Source: Flagellimonas profundi (GTDB lineage: Bacteria > Bacteroidota > Bacteroidia > Flavobacteriales > Flavobacteriaceae). Taken from it: a stretch of 64,000 bases of DNA. Numbering within the stretch: the stretch's first letter is position 1; each line of letters opens with the position of its first letter. Positions 27,491 through 36,745 of the stretch are shown in pieces. The stretch is taken from the NCBI RefSeq assembly GCF_017313275.1, contig NZ_JAFLNM010000001.1:1178001-1242000 (forward strand), written 5' to 3'. The position numbers and the translations under genes were made by a program. The notes below the pieces were generated by a model, which saw only the letters and a program-made list of their open reading frames with translations, searched no databases and was not told the origin of the DNA.

Positions 27491-29577
27491 TCACCTAAAG
27501 TTTTCTCCAAATATTGTTTTTCTTCCTGACTTAACAAAGGGTAAAGTCCCTTAATACGGGCGGTGTTCCCTTCGGATTGCAGAAAGTCGTTCAATATTTC
27601 CCTGGCCGATTTCCTAAAGTGCCACACATGATGACTACAGGATTCTACAAGGTTTTTTAGCACCGTATCCGTAAAACCTCCAATACTTTTTAAATACTGA
27701 AATGCAATCAAACGGGTCTCAAAATGATGTTCGGAACCAGTATACCCGCTCAATTCATCAAAATAAAGTGCCTTTGAATCGGTGTTATATTCCGGCGTCA
27801 CCAAGGCCAGCGTTAACCATAATAATCGAATGTTCTTATTGGGGAAACCTGTAATTCCATCGGTTTCATTGAGGTATTTACTCCTATTTTCAGGAAAGTC
27901 TGTCCACAAACGATATAAAGCAGCCTCAACCGTCTTATAGCTTTTATCTTTTAAAAGGCCTTCCATAGCAATCTTGAGCTCTGAAGGAATCTTGTTCTGG
28001 GACAGGATTACCGCTTGCCGTGTTTTTAAATCGGCAGACTGCAGAATGGAACCCAAAAACTCAGGTGACAACTTTGCCCCATAATCTAAAACAAGGTTTT
28101 CCTTTAATTGACTCGATTTCAGTTTTCTCCAATTACGTTTTAATATCCCTTCTGTTTTATCGGGCCGTTCCGCCATTTTATCTTTCAGATCAAAATAGGT
28201 TTCGATAGATGAATTCTTCTTCTGCAAAAACGAAACCACTTGGTCGTAAGGGAAATCGGGATTCTTCAACCACAATTTCTCAAAATCTTTAAGGTTAGCG
28301 CTCGATACCTTTTCCAGCTCCTCCATAAAGTTTGGAATGGTCACATTTTTAAATGCGAATTTGTTCAGATAGTTTTGGACCCCTTTTTTAAAGGTCTCCT
28401 CTCCCACTCTATCTTGCAGCATCACCAAGGCCCAAGCTCCTTTTTCATAAAAGGTGAGGCTGCCAGCTCCTGAATTTTGCAATGCTTCGCCCTGATCATC
28501 CTCAGAAAAGTTCTGCAATGCTTGTGCAGTATTCAATAAGTGCCAATAAAAGTAATCGTCACCAAAAATGTCTTTTTCCGCCAAATAAGCGTAAAATGTT
28601 GCAAATCCCTCGTGCAGCCAATGGTGCTCACTACTGGTTTCTGTTACCAAATCGCCAAACCAATGGTGGGCCAGTTCATGCGCATTGACGTTCACGTAGT
28701 TTTTGTCCACAAAAGCTATGGAATCTATTACATATTGATTGGAAAATATGGTGCAGGTTGTGTTCTCCATCCCAGCGTACAGAAAATCCTGAACAGGAAC
28801 CTGTTTGTAGTTCTGCCATGGATACGAAACCCCGATTTCTTCCTCTAAAAAGTCAAAAATATGTTTGGTGTGTCGGTAAGTGGGTTCCACTTTTGTGAAG
28901 TCTGAAGGTTCGTAATACAGTTCAATCGGTATTCCCGAGGATGATTCAATTGTTTTCTTATCATAGTCCCCAATAGCAAAACCGACTAGATAGCTGCTCA
29001 TCGGCTCTTCCATATCAAACTGCCATGAATAGCCGTTGGCATCGGGCAATATCTCCTTTTTCATGAGATTTCCATTGGCGATAACGGTGTAATCCTCTTT
29101 TAGGATAATTTCTAGGTCAAACTCGACCTTTTCGGTCATATCATCAAAACTGGGCAACCAATGACTGGTATATTTTCCTTGGCCCTGGGTCCAAACCTGC
29201 TCATTGTTTCGAACGGCATCGTCCCATCCTAAAAAATATACCGTTTGTTTTGGTTTTGCCACATAAGCCATTGACACGGTATGGTTCCCCCCGCTTTTAA
29301 ACTCTTTATTCACGGTGATTCTTTTGCCATTGTAATCGTAATCAACTTTTACACCATCCAAAGAAACGCTGGAAAATTCAAGGTTTACCGCATCCAAAAA
29401 AATGGATTTCACATCTTCCAATACATCGAATTGATACGTTACCCTCCCATTTATGCGGTTTTCAATAGGTGTGGGTTCGATCAAAACATCGGCACGTACA
29501 AAGTTGACCTTATCCTGAATTTGGCCGGACAGGAACTGTACTAATAAGAAAAAAACAACTATGGGGCTCAGCTTCAT
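27487..29577 (-). CDS. M1 family zinc aminopeptidase, exported
   Basis: M1 enzymes remove N-terminal amino acids from peptides. The signal peptide (about residues 1-19) is followed by the beta-domain and the catalytic domain with YAGMEN (267-272, the substrate amine-binding motif) and H300-E301-L-A-H304, with E323 in LHEGFATFYA as third ligand at the expected spacing. All active-site residues are intact, in contrast to the pseudo-M1 protein at 4.6 kb. At 696 residues it is shorter than four-domain M1 enzymes. It is divergent from recG and heads a two-gene unit with patatin. Confidence 0.92.
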   Translation of the reverse strand: MKLSPIVVFFLLVQFLSGQIQDKVNFVRADVLIEPTPIENRINGRVTYQFDVLEDVKSIFLDAVNLEFSSVSLDGVKVDYDYNGKRITVNKEFKSGGNHTVSMAYVAKPKQTVYFLGWDDAVRNNEQVWTQGQGKYTSHWLPSFDDMTEKVEFDLEIILKEDYTVIANGNLMKKEILPDANGYSWQFDMEEPMSSYLVGFAIGDYDKKTIESSSGIPIELYYEPSDFTKVEPTYRHTKHIFDFLEEEIGVSYPWQNYKQVPVQDFLYAGMENTTCTIFSNQYVIDSIAFVDKNYVNVNAHELAHHWFGDLVTETSSEHHWLHEGFATFYAYLAEKDIFGDDYFYWHLLNTAQALQNFSEDDQGEALQNSGAGSLTFYEKGAWALVMLQDRVGEETFKKGVQNYLNKFAFKNVTIPNFMEELEKVSSANLKDFEKLWLKNPDFPYDQVVSFLQKKNSSIETYFDLKDKMAERPDKTEGILKRNWRKLKSSQLKENLVLDYGAKLSPEFLGSILQSADLKTRQAVILSQNKIPSELKIAMEGLLKDKSYKTVEAALYRLWTDFPENRSKYLNETDGITGFPNKNIRLLWLTLALVTPEYNTDSKALYFDELSGYTGSEHHFETRLIAFQYLKSIGGFTDTVLKNLVESCSHHVWHFRKSAREILNDFLQSEGNTARIKGLYPLLSQEEKQYLEKTLGE

Positions 29578-29623
29578 ACCATCATCTTATCAAAAGTCCT
29601 TCCAAATTACATATTTTAGTTCG

Positions 29624-31729
29624 ATGAATCCCAATTTTCTGCAAACTCCCATAGCATATTTGAAAGGTGTTGGCCCCAACCGGGCCGATGCCCTAAAGGC
29701 CGAATTGGGCATTGAGACCTTTAGGGACCTGTTGCACCTGTTCCCCAACCGCTATCTAGACCGGACCAGTTACTACAAGATAAATCAACTACAGCCCAGT
29801 GGTGCCGATGTGCAGATAGTGGGCAAAATTGTTCATATAAAAACGGTAGAACAAAAACGTGGCAAGCGCTTGGTGGCCACCTTTGTGGATGAAACAGGAC
29901 AAATGGACCTGGTTTGGTTCCGTGGCCATAAATGGATCAAGGAAAATTTAAAATTGAACGAACCCTACGTGGTTTTTGGCAGGGTCAATAAATACGGAAG
30001 CACATTCTCGATGCCGCATCCCGAAATGGAGACCTTACAAAAGCATCAACAAGGGTTAAAAATGGTGATGCAGCCCATATACCCTTCAACGGAAAAACTG
30101 AGCAATAAGGGCATCACAAATCGTGTCATTGGCAAAATGATCCAACAATTGTTTTTGGAGTGCAAGGGCAGGTTTCAAGAATCCTTATCGCCCAACATTT
30201 TGGAAGAATTAAAGTTGATTTCCAAGAGTTCCGCCCTTTTCAACATCCATTTTCCGAAGAATCAGGAATTATTGGCCAGAGCGCAGTTTCGGTTAAAGTT
30301 TGAAGAGTTGTTTTTTGTGCAATTGCAGCTTATCTCCAAAAAAATGCTCCGCAAGCAAAAAATCAAAGGAATGCCTTTTGGGGCCGTGGGCGAAAAGTTT
30401 ACCGAATTCTTTGAAAACCACCTGCCTTTTGAACTTACCAAGGCACAAAAAAAGGTTATCAAGGAAATCCGAAACGATCTGGGCAGCAATGCTCAAATGA
30501 ACCGCTTGTTACAAGGTGATGTGGGTTCCGGTAAAACTATTGTGGCCTTAATGTGCATGCTGCTGGCCATTGACAATGGTTTCCAAACCTGTTTGATGGC
30601 CCCTACCGAAATTCTGGCTACACAGCACTATAATGGTCTCAAGGAACTTTTGGAAAACATGGATGTAAAGATTGCCTTGTTGACCGGCTCCACGAAAAAA
30701 TCCGAACGCACCTTGCTGCACAATCAGCTCGAAAATGGCAATTTGAACATATTGGTAGGCACACATGCGGTTTTAGAGGACAAAGTGCAGTTCAAAAACC
30801 TTGGCTTGGCCATAGTGGACGAACAGCATCGGTTCGGTGTGGCACAACGATCCAAACTTTGGCATAAAAACCAAACGCCTCCCCATATTTTGGTGATGAC
30901 GGCCACTCCTATCCCAAGAACCCTTGCGATGAGTCTGTACGGTGATTTGGATATCTCGGTGATTGATGAGCTTCCTCCTGGTAGAAAACCCATTAAAACG
31001 GTCCATAGATATGATAGCAATCGACTCAAGGTGTTTAGGTTCATCAAAGATGAAATCAAGAAAGGAAGACAGATTTATATTGTATATCCACTTATCCAAG
31101 AGTCTGAAGCTCTTGATTACAAGGACTTGATGGATGGCTATGATAGCATTGTCCGTGATTTTCCGCAACCCGAGTATCAAATTTCCATTGTGCACGGAAA
31201 AATGAAACCTGCCGACAAAGATTACGAAATGGAGCGTTTTGTTAAGGGCGAAACCCAAATCATGATCGCTACGACGGTCATTGAGGTTGGCGTGAACGTA
31301 CCGAATGCCTCCGTTATGATCATTGAAAGCGCCGAACGGTTTGGACTGTCTCAATTGCACCAGCTCCGAGGCCGAGTGGGCCGGGGTGCAGAACAAAGCT
31401 TTTGTATTTTAATGACAGGCCACAAACTATCCGAAGATGCCAAAACCCGTTTACAAACCATGGTGGGCACCAATGATGGTTTTGAAATCGCGGAGGTCGA
31501 CCTTAAACTTCGTGGGCCTGGCGATTTAATGGGCACACAACAGAGTGGCATGTTGAACCTCAAAATAGCGGACATCGTTAAGGACAATCAAATTCTAAAA
31601 ACGGCTCGTTATCATGCGATTCAACTACTGAAGCAAGACCCAAAACTGGAAAAAGCCGAAAATGCGCCCATCTTAAACGCCTATTCCAAAATGATGGCCA
31701 ACAAAACCATTTGGAATTATATTAGTTAG
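29624..31729 (+). CDS. recG: ATP-dependent DNA helicase RecG
   Basis: RecG drives branch migration and fork reversal at stalled replication forks. The N-terminal wedge/OB domain (YLKGVGPNRADALKAELGI) is followed by helicase motifs LQGDVGSGKTIVAL, VDEQHRFGVAQR, MTATPIPRTLAMSLYGD, ATTVIEVGVNVPNA and LHQLRGRVGRG. I chose ATG 29624, which matches the usual N-terminus and avoids overlap; an ATG at 29561 would overlap the start of the divergent M1 gene. The product is then 701 residues, as expected. Confidence 0.95.
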   Translation: MNPNFLQTPIAYLKGVGPNRADALKAELGIETFRDLLHLFPNRYLDRTSYYKINQLQPSGADVQIVGKIVHIKTVEQKRGKRLVATFVDETGQMDLVWFRGHKWIKENLKLNEPYVVFGRVNKYGSTFSMPHPEMETLQKHQQGLKMVMQPIYPSTEKLSNKGITNRVIGKMIQQLFLECKGRFQESLSPNILEELKLISKSSALFNIHFPKNQELLARAQFRLKFEELFFVQLQLISKKMLRKQKIKGMPFGAVGEKFTEFFENHLPFELTKAQKKVIKEIRNDLGSNAQMNRLLQGDVGSGKTIVALMCMLLAIDNGFQTCLMAPTEILATQHYNGLKELLENMDVKIALLTGSTKKSERTLLHNQLENGNLNILVGTHAVLEDKVQFKNLGLAIVDEQHRFGVAQRSKLWHKNQTPPHILVMTATPIPRTLAMSLYGDLDISVIDELPPGRKPIKTVHRYDSNRLKVFRFIKDEIKKGRQIYIVYPLIQESEALDYKDLMDGYDSIVRDFPQPEYQISIVHGKMKPADKDYEMERFVKGETQIMIATTVIEVGVNVPNASVMIIESAERFGLSQLHQLRGRVGRGAEQSFCILMTGHKLSEDAKTRLQTMVGTNDGFEIAEVDLKLRGPGDLMGTQQSGMLNLKIADIVKDNQILKTARYHAIQLLKQDPKLEKAENAPILNAYSKMMANKTIWNYIS

Positions 31730-31896
31730 TAGCGATTTAGGTTTGTAATTGGGAGATAGTGCGTTTCTCTACACTTCTTTGTTACAAACTGAATATCAAC
31801 CCTTAAGATTTGTTAACTTTAAAAACAATCACTTGAAATTGCGATTGAACATCGTAATTTTACCACTAACCGAAAATCGGTTTTACATACAAATTT
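31730..31896. promoter_or_regulatory. Gap upstream of leuC with candidate operator
   Basis: About 200 bases without a gene separate recG and leuC. A short inverted repeat, AACCGA-aaa-TCGGTT at 31868-31882, lies just upstream of the leuC -7 box, where a repressor or activator could act. A looser 8-base repeat (GTTTGTAA / TTACAAAC at 31741-31789) follows the recG stop and may be a weak transcription end. No leader peptide or riboswitch-like fold was recognised. Confidence 0.3.
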
Positions 31897-31904
31897 TAAC
31901 TTTG
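31897..31904 (+). promoter_or_regulatory. -7 promoter element of the leuCDAB operon
   Basis: TAACTTTG matches TAnnTTTG exactly, 26 bases before the leuC ATG. No clear -33 TTG is seen, and the inverted repeat at 31868-31882 occupies that region, which suggests activator-dependent or repressible transcription. Confidence 0.45.
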
Positions 31905-31930
31905 TAGGCTTACAAATTATTGAAGACACA

Positions 31931-33343
31931 ATGAGCAAGACATTATTTGATAAAGTTTGGGATTCCCATGTGGTGAAGCATATTGAGAACGGTCCGGATG
32001 TACTCTTTATAGACAGGCATTTGGTCCACGAAGTAACGAGTCCCGTAGCTTTTTTAGGATTAAAAAACAGAGGAATAAAAGTATTGTACCCAGAGCGCAC
32101 TTTTGCAACGGCAGATCATAATACACCAACAAGAAACCAACACTTGCCCGTTAAGGACCCATTGTCCGCAAATCAACTAAAGGCTTTGGAAGAAAACGCC
32201 AACGCCCACAACATTCCATATTGGGGACTTGGACATAAGAAAAATGGAATTGTACACGTAATTGGCCCGGAAAACGGAATTACCCTCCCCGGTGCCACCA
32301 TTGTTTGCGGTGATTCCCATACCTCTACACATGGTGCTTTTGGGGCCATCGCCTTTGGTATCGGAACCAGTGAAGTGGAAATGGTATTATCCACACAATG
32401 CATTATGCAGCCCAAACCAAAGAGTTTGCGTATCAATGTAAATGGGGAATTGAGTGAAGCTGTTACACCGAAGGATGTGGCACTTTTCATCATTTCTAAA
32501 CTGTCCACCTCTGGTGCAACTGGCTATTTTGCCGAATATGCAGGAGATGTCTTCAAAAATATGTCCATGGAAGGCCGTATGACGGTTTGTAACCTCAGTA
32601 TTGAAATGGGTGCCCGTGGAGGTATGATCGCTCCCGACGAAACCACATTTGAATACATTAAAGGAAGGGAATACACTCCAAAAGGCAAGGATTGGGACGC
32701 TGCCATGGAATATTGGAGCACCCTTTATTCTGATGATGACGCCGAGTTTGACAAAGAGGTGACTTTTGATGCCAGCGAGATAGAACCTATGATCACTTTC
32801 GGTACCAATCCTGGGATGGGCATCGGTATCAGCAAGGATATTCCTATGGCAGAAAGCATCGACGGTTCTCCTGCCACCTACAAAAAATCCTTGGAATACA
32901 TGAACTATAACGAAGGTGAAGCCATGGTAGGCAAACCTATTGATTTTGTATTCCTTGGAAGCTGTACCAATGGTAGAATTGAAGATTTTAGAGCCTTTGC
33001 CTCTATCATAAAAGGAAAGAAAAAAGCCGACAACGTGACTGCTTGGTTGGTCCCTGGTTCCCACAAAGTGGAAGAAGCCATTAAAGAAGAAGGTATCTTG
33101 GATATTTTGACGGAAGCTGGTTTTGAATTGAGAGAGCCAGGCTGCTCTGCTTGTTTGGCCATGAACGATGATAAAATCCCAGCCGGGAAATATGCCGTAA
33201 GTACTTCCAACAGAAACTTTGAAGGACGACAAGGTCCTGGAGCACGTACACTATTGGCTAGTCCTTTGGTGGCTGCAGCTGCGGCCGTTACAGGAAAAGT
33301 AACCGACCCAAGGGAATTAATGAGAGAAGAAGTATTGGCGTAA
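31931..33343 (+). CDS. leuC: 3-isopropylmalate dehydratase large subunit
   Basis: With LeuD it isomerises 2-isopropylmalate to 3-isopropylmalate in leucine synthesis, using a 4Fe-4S cluster. Aconitase-family motifs are clear: [47 protein letters not shown], and the cluster cysteines in [13 protein letters not shown] and [11 protein letters not shown]. Length (470) is typical of the bacterial form. It is the first gene of leuCDAB. Confidence 0.97.
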   Translation: MSKTLFDKVWDSHVVKHIENGPDVLFIDRHLVHEVTSPVAFLGLKNRGIKVLYPERTFATADHNTPTRNQHLPVKDPLSANQLKALEENANAHNIPYWGLGHKKNGIVHVIGPENGITLPGATIVCGDSHTSTHGAFGAIAFGIGTSEVEMVLSTQCIMQPKPKSLRINVNGELSEAVTPKDVALFIISKLSTSGATGYFAEYAGDVFKNMSMEGRMTVCNLSIEMGARGGMIAPDETTFEYIKGREYTPKGKDWDAAMEYWSTLYSDDDAEFDKEVTFDASEIEPMITFGTNPGMGIGISKDIPMAESIDGSPATYKKSLEYMNYNEGEAMVGKPIDFVFLGSCTNGRIEDFRAFASIIKGKKKADNVTAWLVPGSHKVEEAIKEEGILDILTEAGFELREPGCSACLAMNDDKIPAGKYAVSTSNRNFEGRQGPGARTLLASPLVAAAAAVTGKVTDPRELMREEVLA

Positions 33344-33364
33344 CTATAAACAATGAGCAATAAA

Positions 33365-33394
33365 CAATTGGCAATTAACAATCAATTGGCAATT
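33365..33394. repeat. Two 12-base direct repeats between leuC and leuD
   Basis: CAATTGGCAATT occurs at 33365-33376 and 33383-33394, an 18-base period, followed by further AATTGA units up to 33418. A related AT-rich string with GATAAT/AATTGATA units precedes leuB (35580-35612). Each 12-mer starts with the palindrome CAATTG. These look like drifted tandem repeats in intergenic linkers; a binding role is not excluded. Confidence 0.6.
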
Positions 33395-33425
33395 GATAAT
33401 TGAATAACAGATAATTGAAACAAAA

Positions 33426-34022
33426 ATGGCTTACGATAAATTCAACATACTAACAAGTACAGCGGTACCATTACCGATCGAAAATGTGGATACCGATCAG
33501 ATCATCCCTGCACGATTTCTAAAAGCTACCGAGCGTAAGGGATTCGGGGACAATTTGTTCCGAGACTGGAGATATAATTCCGATGGAACTCCAAAAGAAC
33601 AATTTGTACTGAACAATCCCATCTACTCAGGAAAAATCCTGGTGGGAGGAAAAAACTTCGGTTCAGGTTCTTCCAGAGAGCACGCAGCTTGGGCGGTTTA
33701 TGACTATGGTTTCCGCTGTGTGGTATCCAGCTTTTTTGCAGATATTTTTAGGGGCAACTGCTTGAACATCGGTGTACTTCCAGTTCAAGTGAGTCCTGAG
33801 TTTTTGGATAAAATCTTCAAGGCTATCGAAGCAGACCCAAAAACTGAATTGGAAATCAATCTACCGGAACAAAAGATTACCATTCTAGCCACGGGAGAAC
33901 ACGAAAGCTTTGATATCAACGATTATAAAAAAGGCAATATGCTCAATGGTTTTGATGATATCGATTACTTACTGAACATCCAGAAAGATATTGAGAAATA
34001 CGCCGAAAGCACGCCCTTATAA
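33426..34022 (+). CDS. leuD: 3-isopropylmalate dehydratase small subunit
   Basis: This is the swivel-domain partner of LeuC. It shows VPLPIENVDTDQIIPARFLK at the N-terminus and the substrate-binding GGKNFGSGSSREHAAWAVYDYGF. At 198 residues it is the longer bacterial type. It lies 82 bases after leuC across the small repeat region and 31 bases before leuA, in the same operon. Confidence 0.96.
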   Translation: MAYDKFNILTSTAVPLPIENVDTDQIIPARFLKATERKGFGDNLFRDWRYNSDGTPKEQFVLNNPIYSGKILVGGKNFGSGSSREHAAWAVYDYGFRCVVSSFFADIFRGNCLNIGVLPVQVSPEFLDKIFKAIEADPKTELEINLPEQKITILATGEHESFDINDYKKGNMLNGFDDIDYLLNIQKDIEKYAESTPL

Positions 34023-34053
34023 TCAATTGCTCGGAACACTACGGCACTAAAAA

Positions 34054-35571
34054 ATGAAAACACGTACCATAGAAATTATGGACACCACCCTACGGGATGG
34101 TGAGCAAACCTCTGGGGTTTCCTTTTCGGCTTCGGAAAAACTTACCTTGGCCAAACTCTTGTTGGAAGAACTCAAGGTGGACCGCATTGAAGTGGCCTCC
34201 GCACGTGTTTCGGAAGGAGAGCTACAAGCGGTTAAAAACATAACCGATTGGGCCGCTACCGAAGGATATATTTCCAAAGTTGAAGTACTCACTTTTGTGG
34301 ACAATGGGGTTTCCTTGAAGTGGATGCAAGAAGCAGGGGCAAAAGTTCAAAACCTACTTACAAAAGGTTCACTCAACCATTTAACCCATCAACTCAAAAA
34401 GACTCCTAAACAGCATTTTACGGAAATTGAAAATGTAGTTTCTGAAGCACAAAAGCTCGGTATTGAAACCAATGTATACTTGGAAGATTGGAGTAATGGG
34501 ATGCGGAATTCCAAAGCGTATGTTTTTCAGTTTTTGGATTTTCTAACCCAACAACCCATTAAACGAATTCTGCTTCCGGATACTTTAGGTGTATTGACAC
34601 ATACCGAGACTGGGGAATTTTTCAAGGAAATCATTGAACGGTACCCAAATACCCATTTTGATTTTCATGGCCACAACGATTACGATTTGAGCGTAGCCAA
34701 CGTGATGGAAGCCTTAAAAGCTGGCGCCCACGGGTTGCACCTTACCGTGAACGGGATGGGCGAGCGTGCAGGGAACGCACCTCTGGCTAGCGCCGTGGCG
34801 GTAATCAATGACTTTTTACCCGAAATCAAGATTGGCGTAAAGGAATCATCCCTTTACAAAGTAAGTAAACTGGTGTCCGCCTTTACAGGTTTCAGCATAC
34901 CTGACAACAAACCTATTGTCGGAGATAATGTGTTTACGCAAACAGCTGGTATACATGCAGATGGGGATAGCAAAAAGAATTTATACTTTAACGATTTATT
35001 GCCGGAGCGTTTTGGTAGAAAGCGTAAATATGCGTTGGGCAAAACATCAGGAAAGGCAAACATTCAAAAGAACCTTCAGGAACTTGGATTGACCTTGAAC
35101 GATGACGAACTAAAAAAGGTCACAGAGCGGATCATTGAGCTTGGTGACAAGAAAGAACGCGTCACAAAAGATGACCTACCTTACATCATCTCCGATGTAT
35201 TGGACAGCAATCTGCATCAGCAAAAGGTTTTTGTAAAATCCTATGTCTTAACACATTCCAAAGGACTGAAACCCTCAACCACCCTTTCCATTGAGATTGA
35301 AGGGAAGACTTACGAGGAAAATGCTCAAGGAGATGGACAATTCGATGCCTTTATCAACGCGTTGAAAAAAGTATATAAAAAAGAGGGGCGGGAATTACCC
35401 AAACTAGTAGATTATGCCGTGCGGATTCCCCCAGGCAGTAATTCCGATGCACTTTGCGAAACGGTAATCACATGGCAGACCAAAGAAAAGGACTTTACCA
35501 CTCGTGGGCTAGATTCGGACCAAACGGTATCAGCCATTAAAGCCACGGAAAAAATGTTGAATTTAGTATAA
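34054..35571 (+). CDS. leuA: 2-isopropylmalate synthase-family protein (LeuA or citramalate synthase type)
   Basis: The enzyme condenses acetyl-CoA with a 2-oxo acid; by context the substrate is 2-oxoisovalerate and the product 2-isopropylmalate. The TIM barrel has EIMDTTLRDGEQTSG and the metal motif FHGHNDYDLS, followed by GERAGNAPL. The C-terminal third (from about residue 385) is the LeuA-type regulatory domain that binds leucine in known enzymes, suggesting feedback control. Its place between leuD and leuB favours LeuA, but the sequence is diverged from enterobacterial LeuA, and citramalate or homocitrate activity cannot be ruled out by eye. Confidence 0.85.
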   Translation: MKTRTIEIMDTTLRDGEQTSGVSFSASEKLTLAKLLLEELKVDRIEVASARVSEGELQAVKNITDWAATEGYISKVEVLTFVDNGVSLKWMQEAGAKVQNLLTKGSLNHLTHQLKKTPKQHFTEIENVVSEAQKLGIETNVYLEDWSNGMRNSKAYVFQFLDFLTQQPIKRILLPDTLGVLTHTETGEFFKEIIERYPNTHFDFHGHNDYDLSVANVMEALKAGAHGLHLTVNGMGERAGNAPLASAVAVINDFLPEIKIGVKESSLYKVSKLVSAFTGFSIPDNKPIVGDNVFTQTAGIHADGDSKKNLYFNDLLPERFGRKRKYALGKTSGKANIQKNLQELGLTLNDDELKKVTERIIELGDKKERVTKDDLPYIISDVLDSNLHQQKVFVKSYVLTHSKGLKPSTTLSIEIEGKTYEENAQGDGQFDAFINALKKVYKKEGRELPKLVDYAVRIPPGSNSDALCETVITWQTKEKDFTTRGLDSDQTVSAIKATEKMLNLV

Positions 35572-35612
35572 CAGACTTTGATAATTTTTATTGATAATAG
35601 ATAATTGATATA

Positions 35613-36671
35613 ATGAAACTAAACATAGCGCTCTTGGCCGGAGATGGGATTGGCCCCGAAGTAATTGATCAAGCCGTAAAAGTATCCGACGCCGTAGCTG
35701 CAAAGTTCGGTCATGAAATTAGCTGGACCCCTGCCCTAACAGGCGCTGCAGCGATTGATGCCGTTGGTGAACCTTACCCGGACGAAACCCACGAAGCCTG
35801 TGTTGCTGCCGATGCCGTTCTTTTTGGCGCCATCGGTCATCCACGTTTTGACAATGACCCATCTGCCAAGGTACGCCCCGAGCAAGGTTTGTTGAAAATG
35901 CGCCAAAAACTGGGATTGTTCGCCAATGTTCGTCCAACCTTTACATTTCCTTCCTTGATAGAAAAATCTCCTTTGAAAAAGGAAAGAATTGAGGGGACCG
36001 ACCTTGTTTTCCTCCGTGAACTGACAGGGGGCATATATTTCGGTAAAAGAGGCCGTGAGGATAACGACAATACCGCTTATGATACCTGTACCTACACACG
36101 TGCCGAAGTAGAGCGTTTGGCTAAAAAAGGTTTTGAAATGGCCATGCAGCGTTCAAAAAAGCTTTGTTGCGTGGACAAGGCCAACGTTTTGGAAACTTCA
36201 CGTTTGTGGAGGGAAACCGTTCAGAAACTGGAAAAAGAGTATCCCGAAGTGGAAGTATCCTATGAATTTGTGGATGCCGTAGCCATGCGTTTGGTACAAT
36301 GGCCAAGTGCTTACGATGTTTTAATTACAGAAAACTTGTTCGGAGACATTCTAACAGATGAAGCATCTGTGATTTCCGGATCTATGGGATTGATGCCATC
36401 AGCTTCTTTAGGCGAAAAAACATCTTTGTTCGAGCCCATCCATGGTTCTTACCCACAGGCAGCTGGAAAAGATATTGCCAATCCATTGGCGACCGTTTTA
36501 TCTGCCGCAATGATGTTCGAAACAGCGTTTGGACTTAAGGACGAAGCCGAAGCTATCCGCGAGGTAGTGAACAGATCATTGGCCGATGGTGTGGTTACCG
36601 AAGATCTAGCCGATGGTGGAAAATCATACAAGACCAGCGAAGTTGGTGACTGGTTGGCGAAGAATATTTAA
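35613..36671 (+). CDS. leuB: 3-isopropylmalate dehydrogenase
   Basis: LeuB oxidises and decarboxylates 3-isopropylmalate to 2-oxoisocaproate with NAD. Motifs of the family are intact: [67 protein letters not shown] and [19 protein letters not shown]. The 352 residues match normal size. It is the last gene of the leu operon; a strong terminator follows 23 bases after the stop. Confidence 0.97.
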   Translation: MKLNIALLAGDGIGPEVIDQAVKVSDAVAAKFGHEISWTPALTGAAAIDAVGEPYPDETHEACVAADAVLFGAIGHPRFDNDPSAKVRPEQGLLKMRQKLGLFANVRPTFTFPSLIEKSPLKKERIEGTDLVFLRELTGGIYFGKRGREDNDNTAYDTCTYTRAEVERLAKKGFEMAMQRSKKLCCVDKANVLETSRLWRETVQKLEKEYPEVEVSYEFVDAVAMRLVQWPSAYDVLITENLFGDILTDEASVISGSMGLMPSASLGEKTSLFEPIHGSYPQAAGKDIANPLATVLSAAMMFETAFGLKDEAEAIREVVNRSLADGVVTEDLADGGKSYKTSEVGDWLAKNI

Positions 36672-36694
36672 TCAACCCACTTTTAACAACCAAA

Positions 36695-36730
36695 AAAGAA
36701 AGCCCCGATAATCCGGGGCTTTCTTTATTT
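36695..36730. terminator. Bidirectional terminator between leuB and the GapN-like gene
   Basis: A 13-base perfect stem (36695-36707 with 36714-36726; core AGCCCCG / CGGGGCT) with a six-base loop is flanked by A-rich and T-rich runs, so it can act on both strands. It separates the convergent leu operon and aldehyde dehydrogenase gene. Confidence 0.88.
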
Positions 36731-36745
36731 ATATCGACTTTTTCA

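Noticed and set aside
30773..31396. 207-codon open frame antisense to recG
   Set aside because: Lies over the conserved helicase motifs of recG and shows no domain of its own.
32387..33232. 281-codon open frame on the minus strand inside leuC
   Set aside because: It is wholly antisense to a clearly conserved gene, has a composition rich in His, Phe and Cys and no domain; it is a shadow of leuC codon use.
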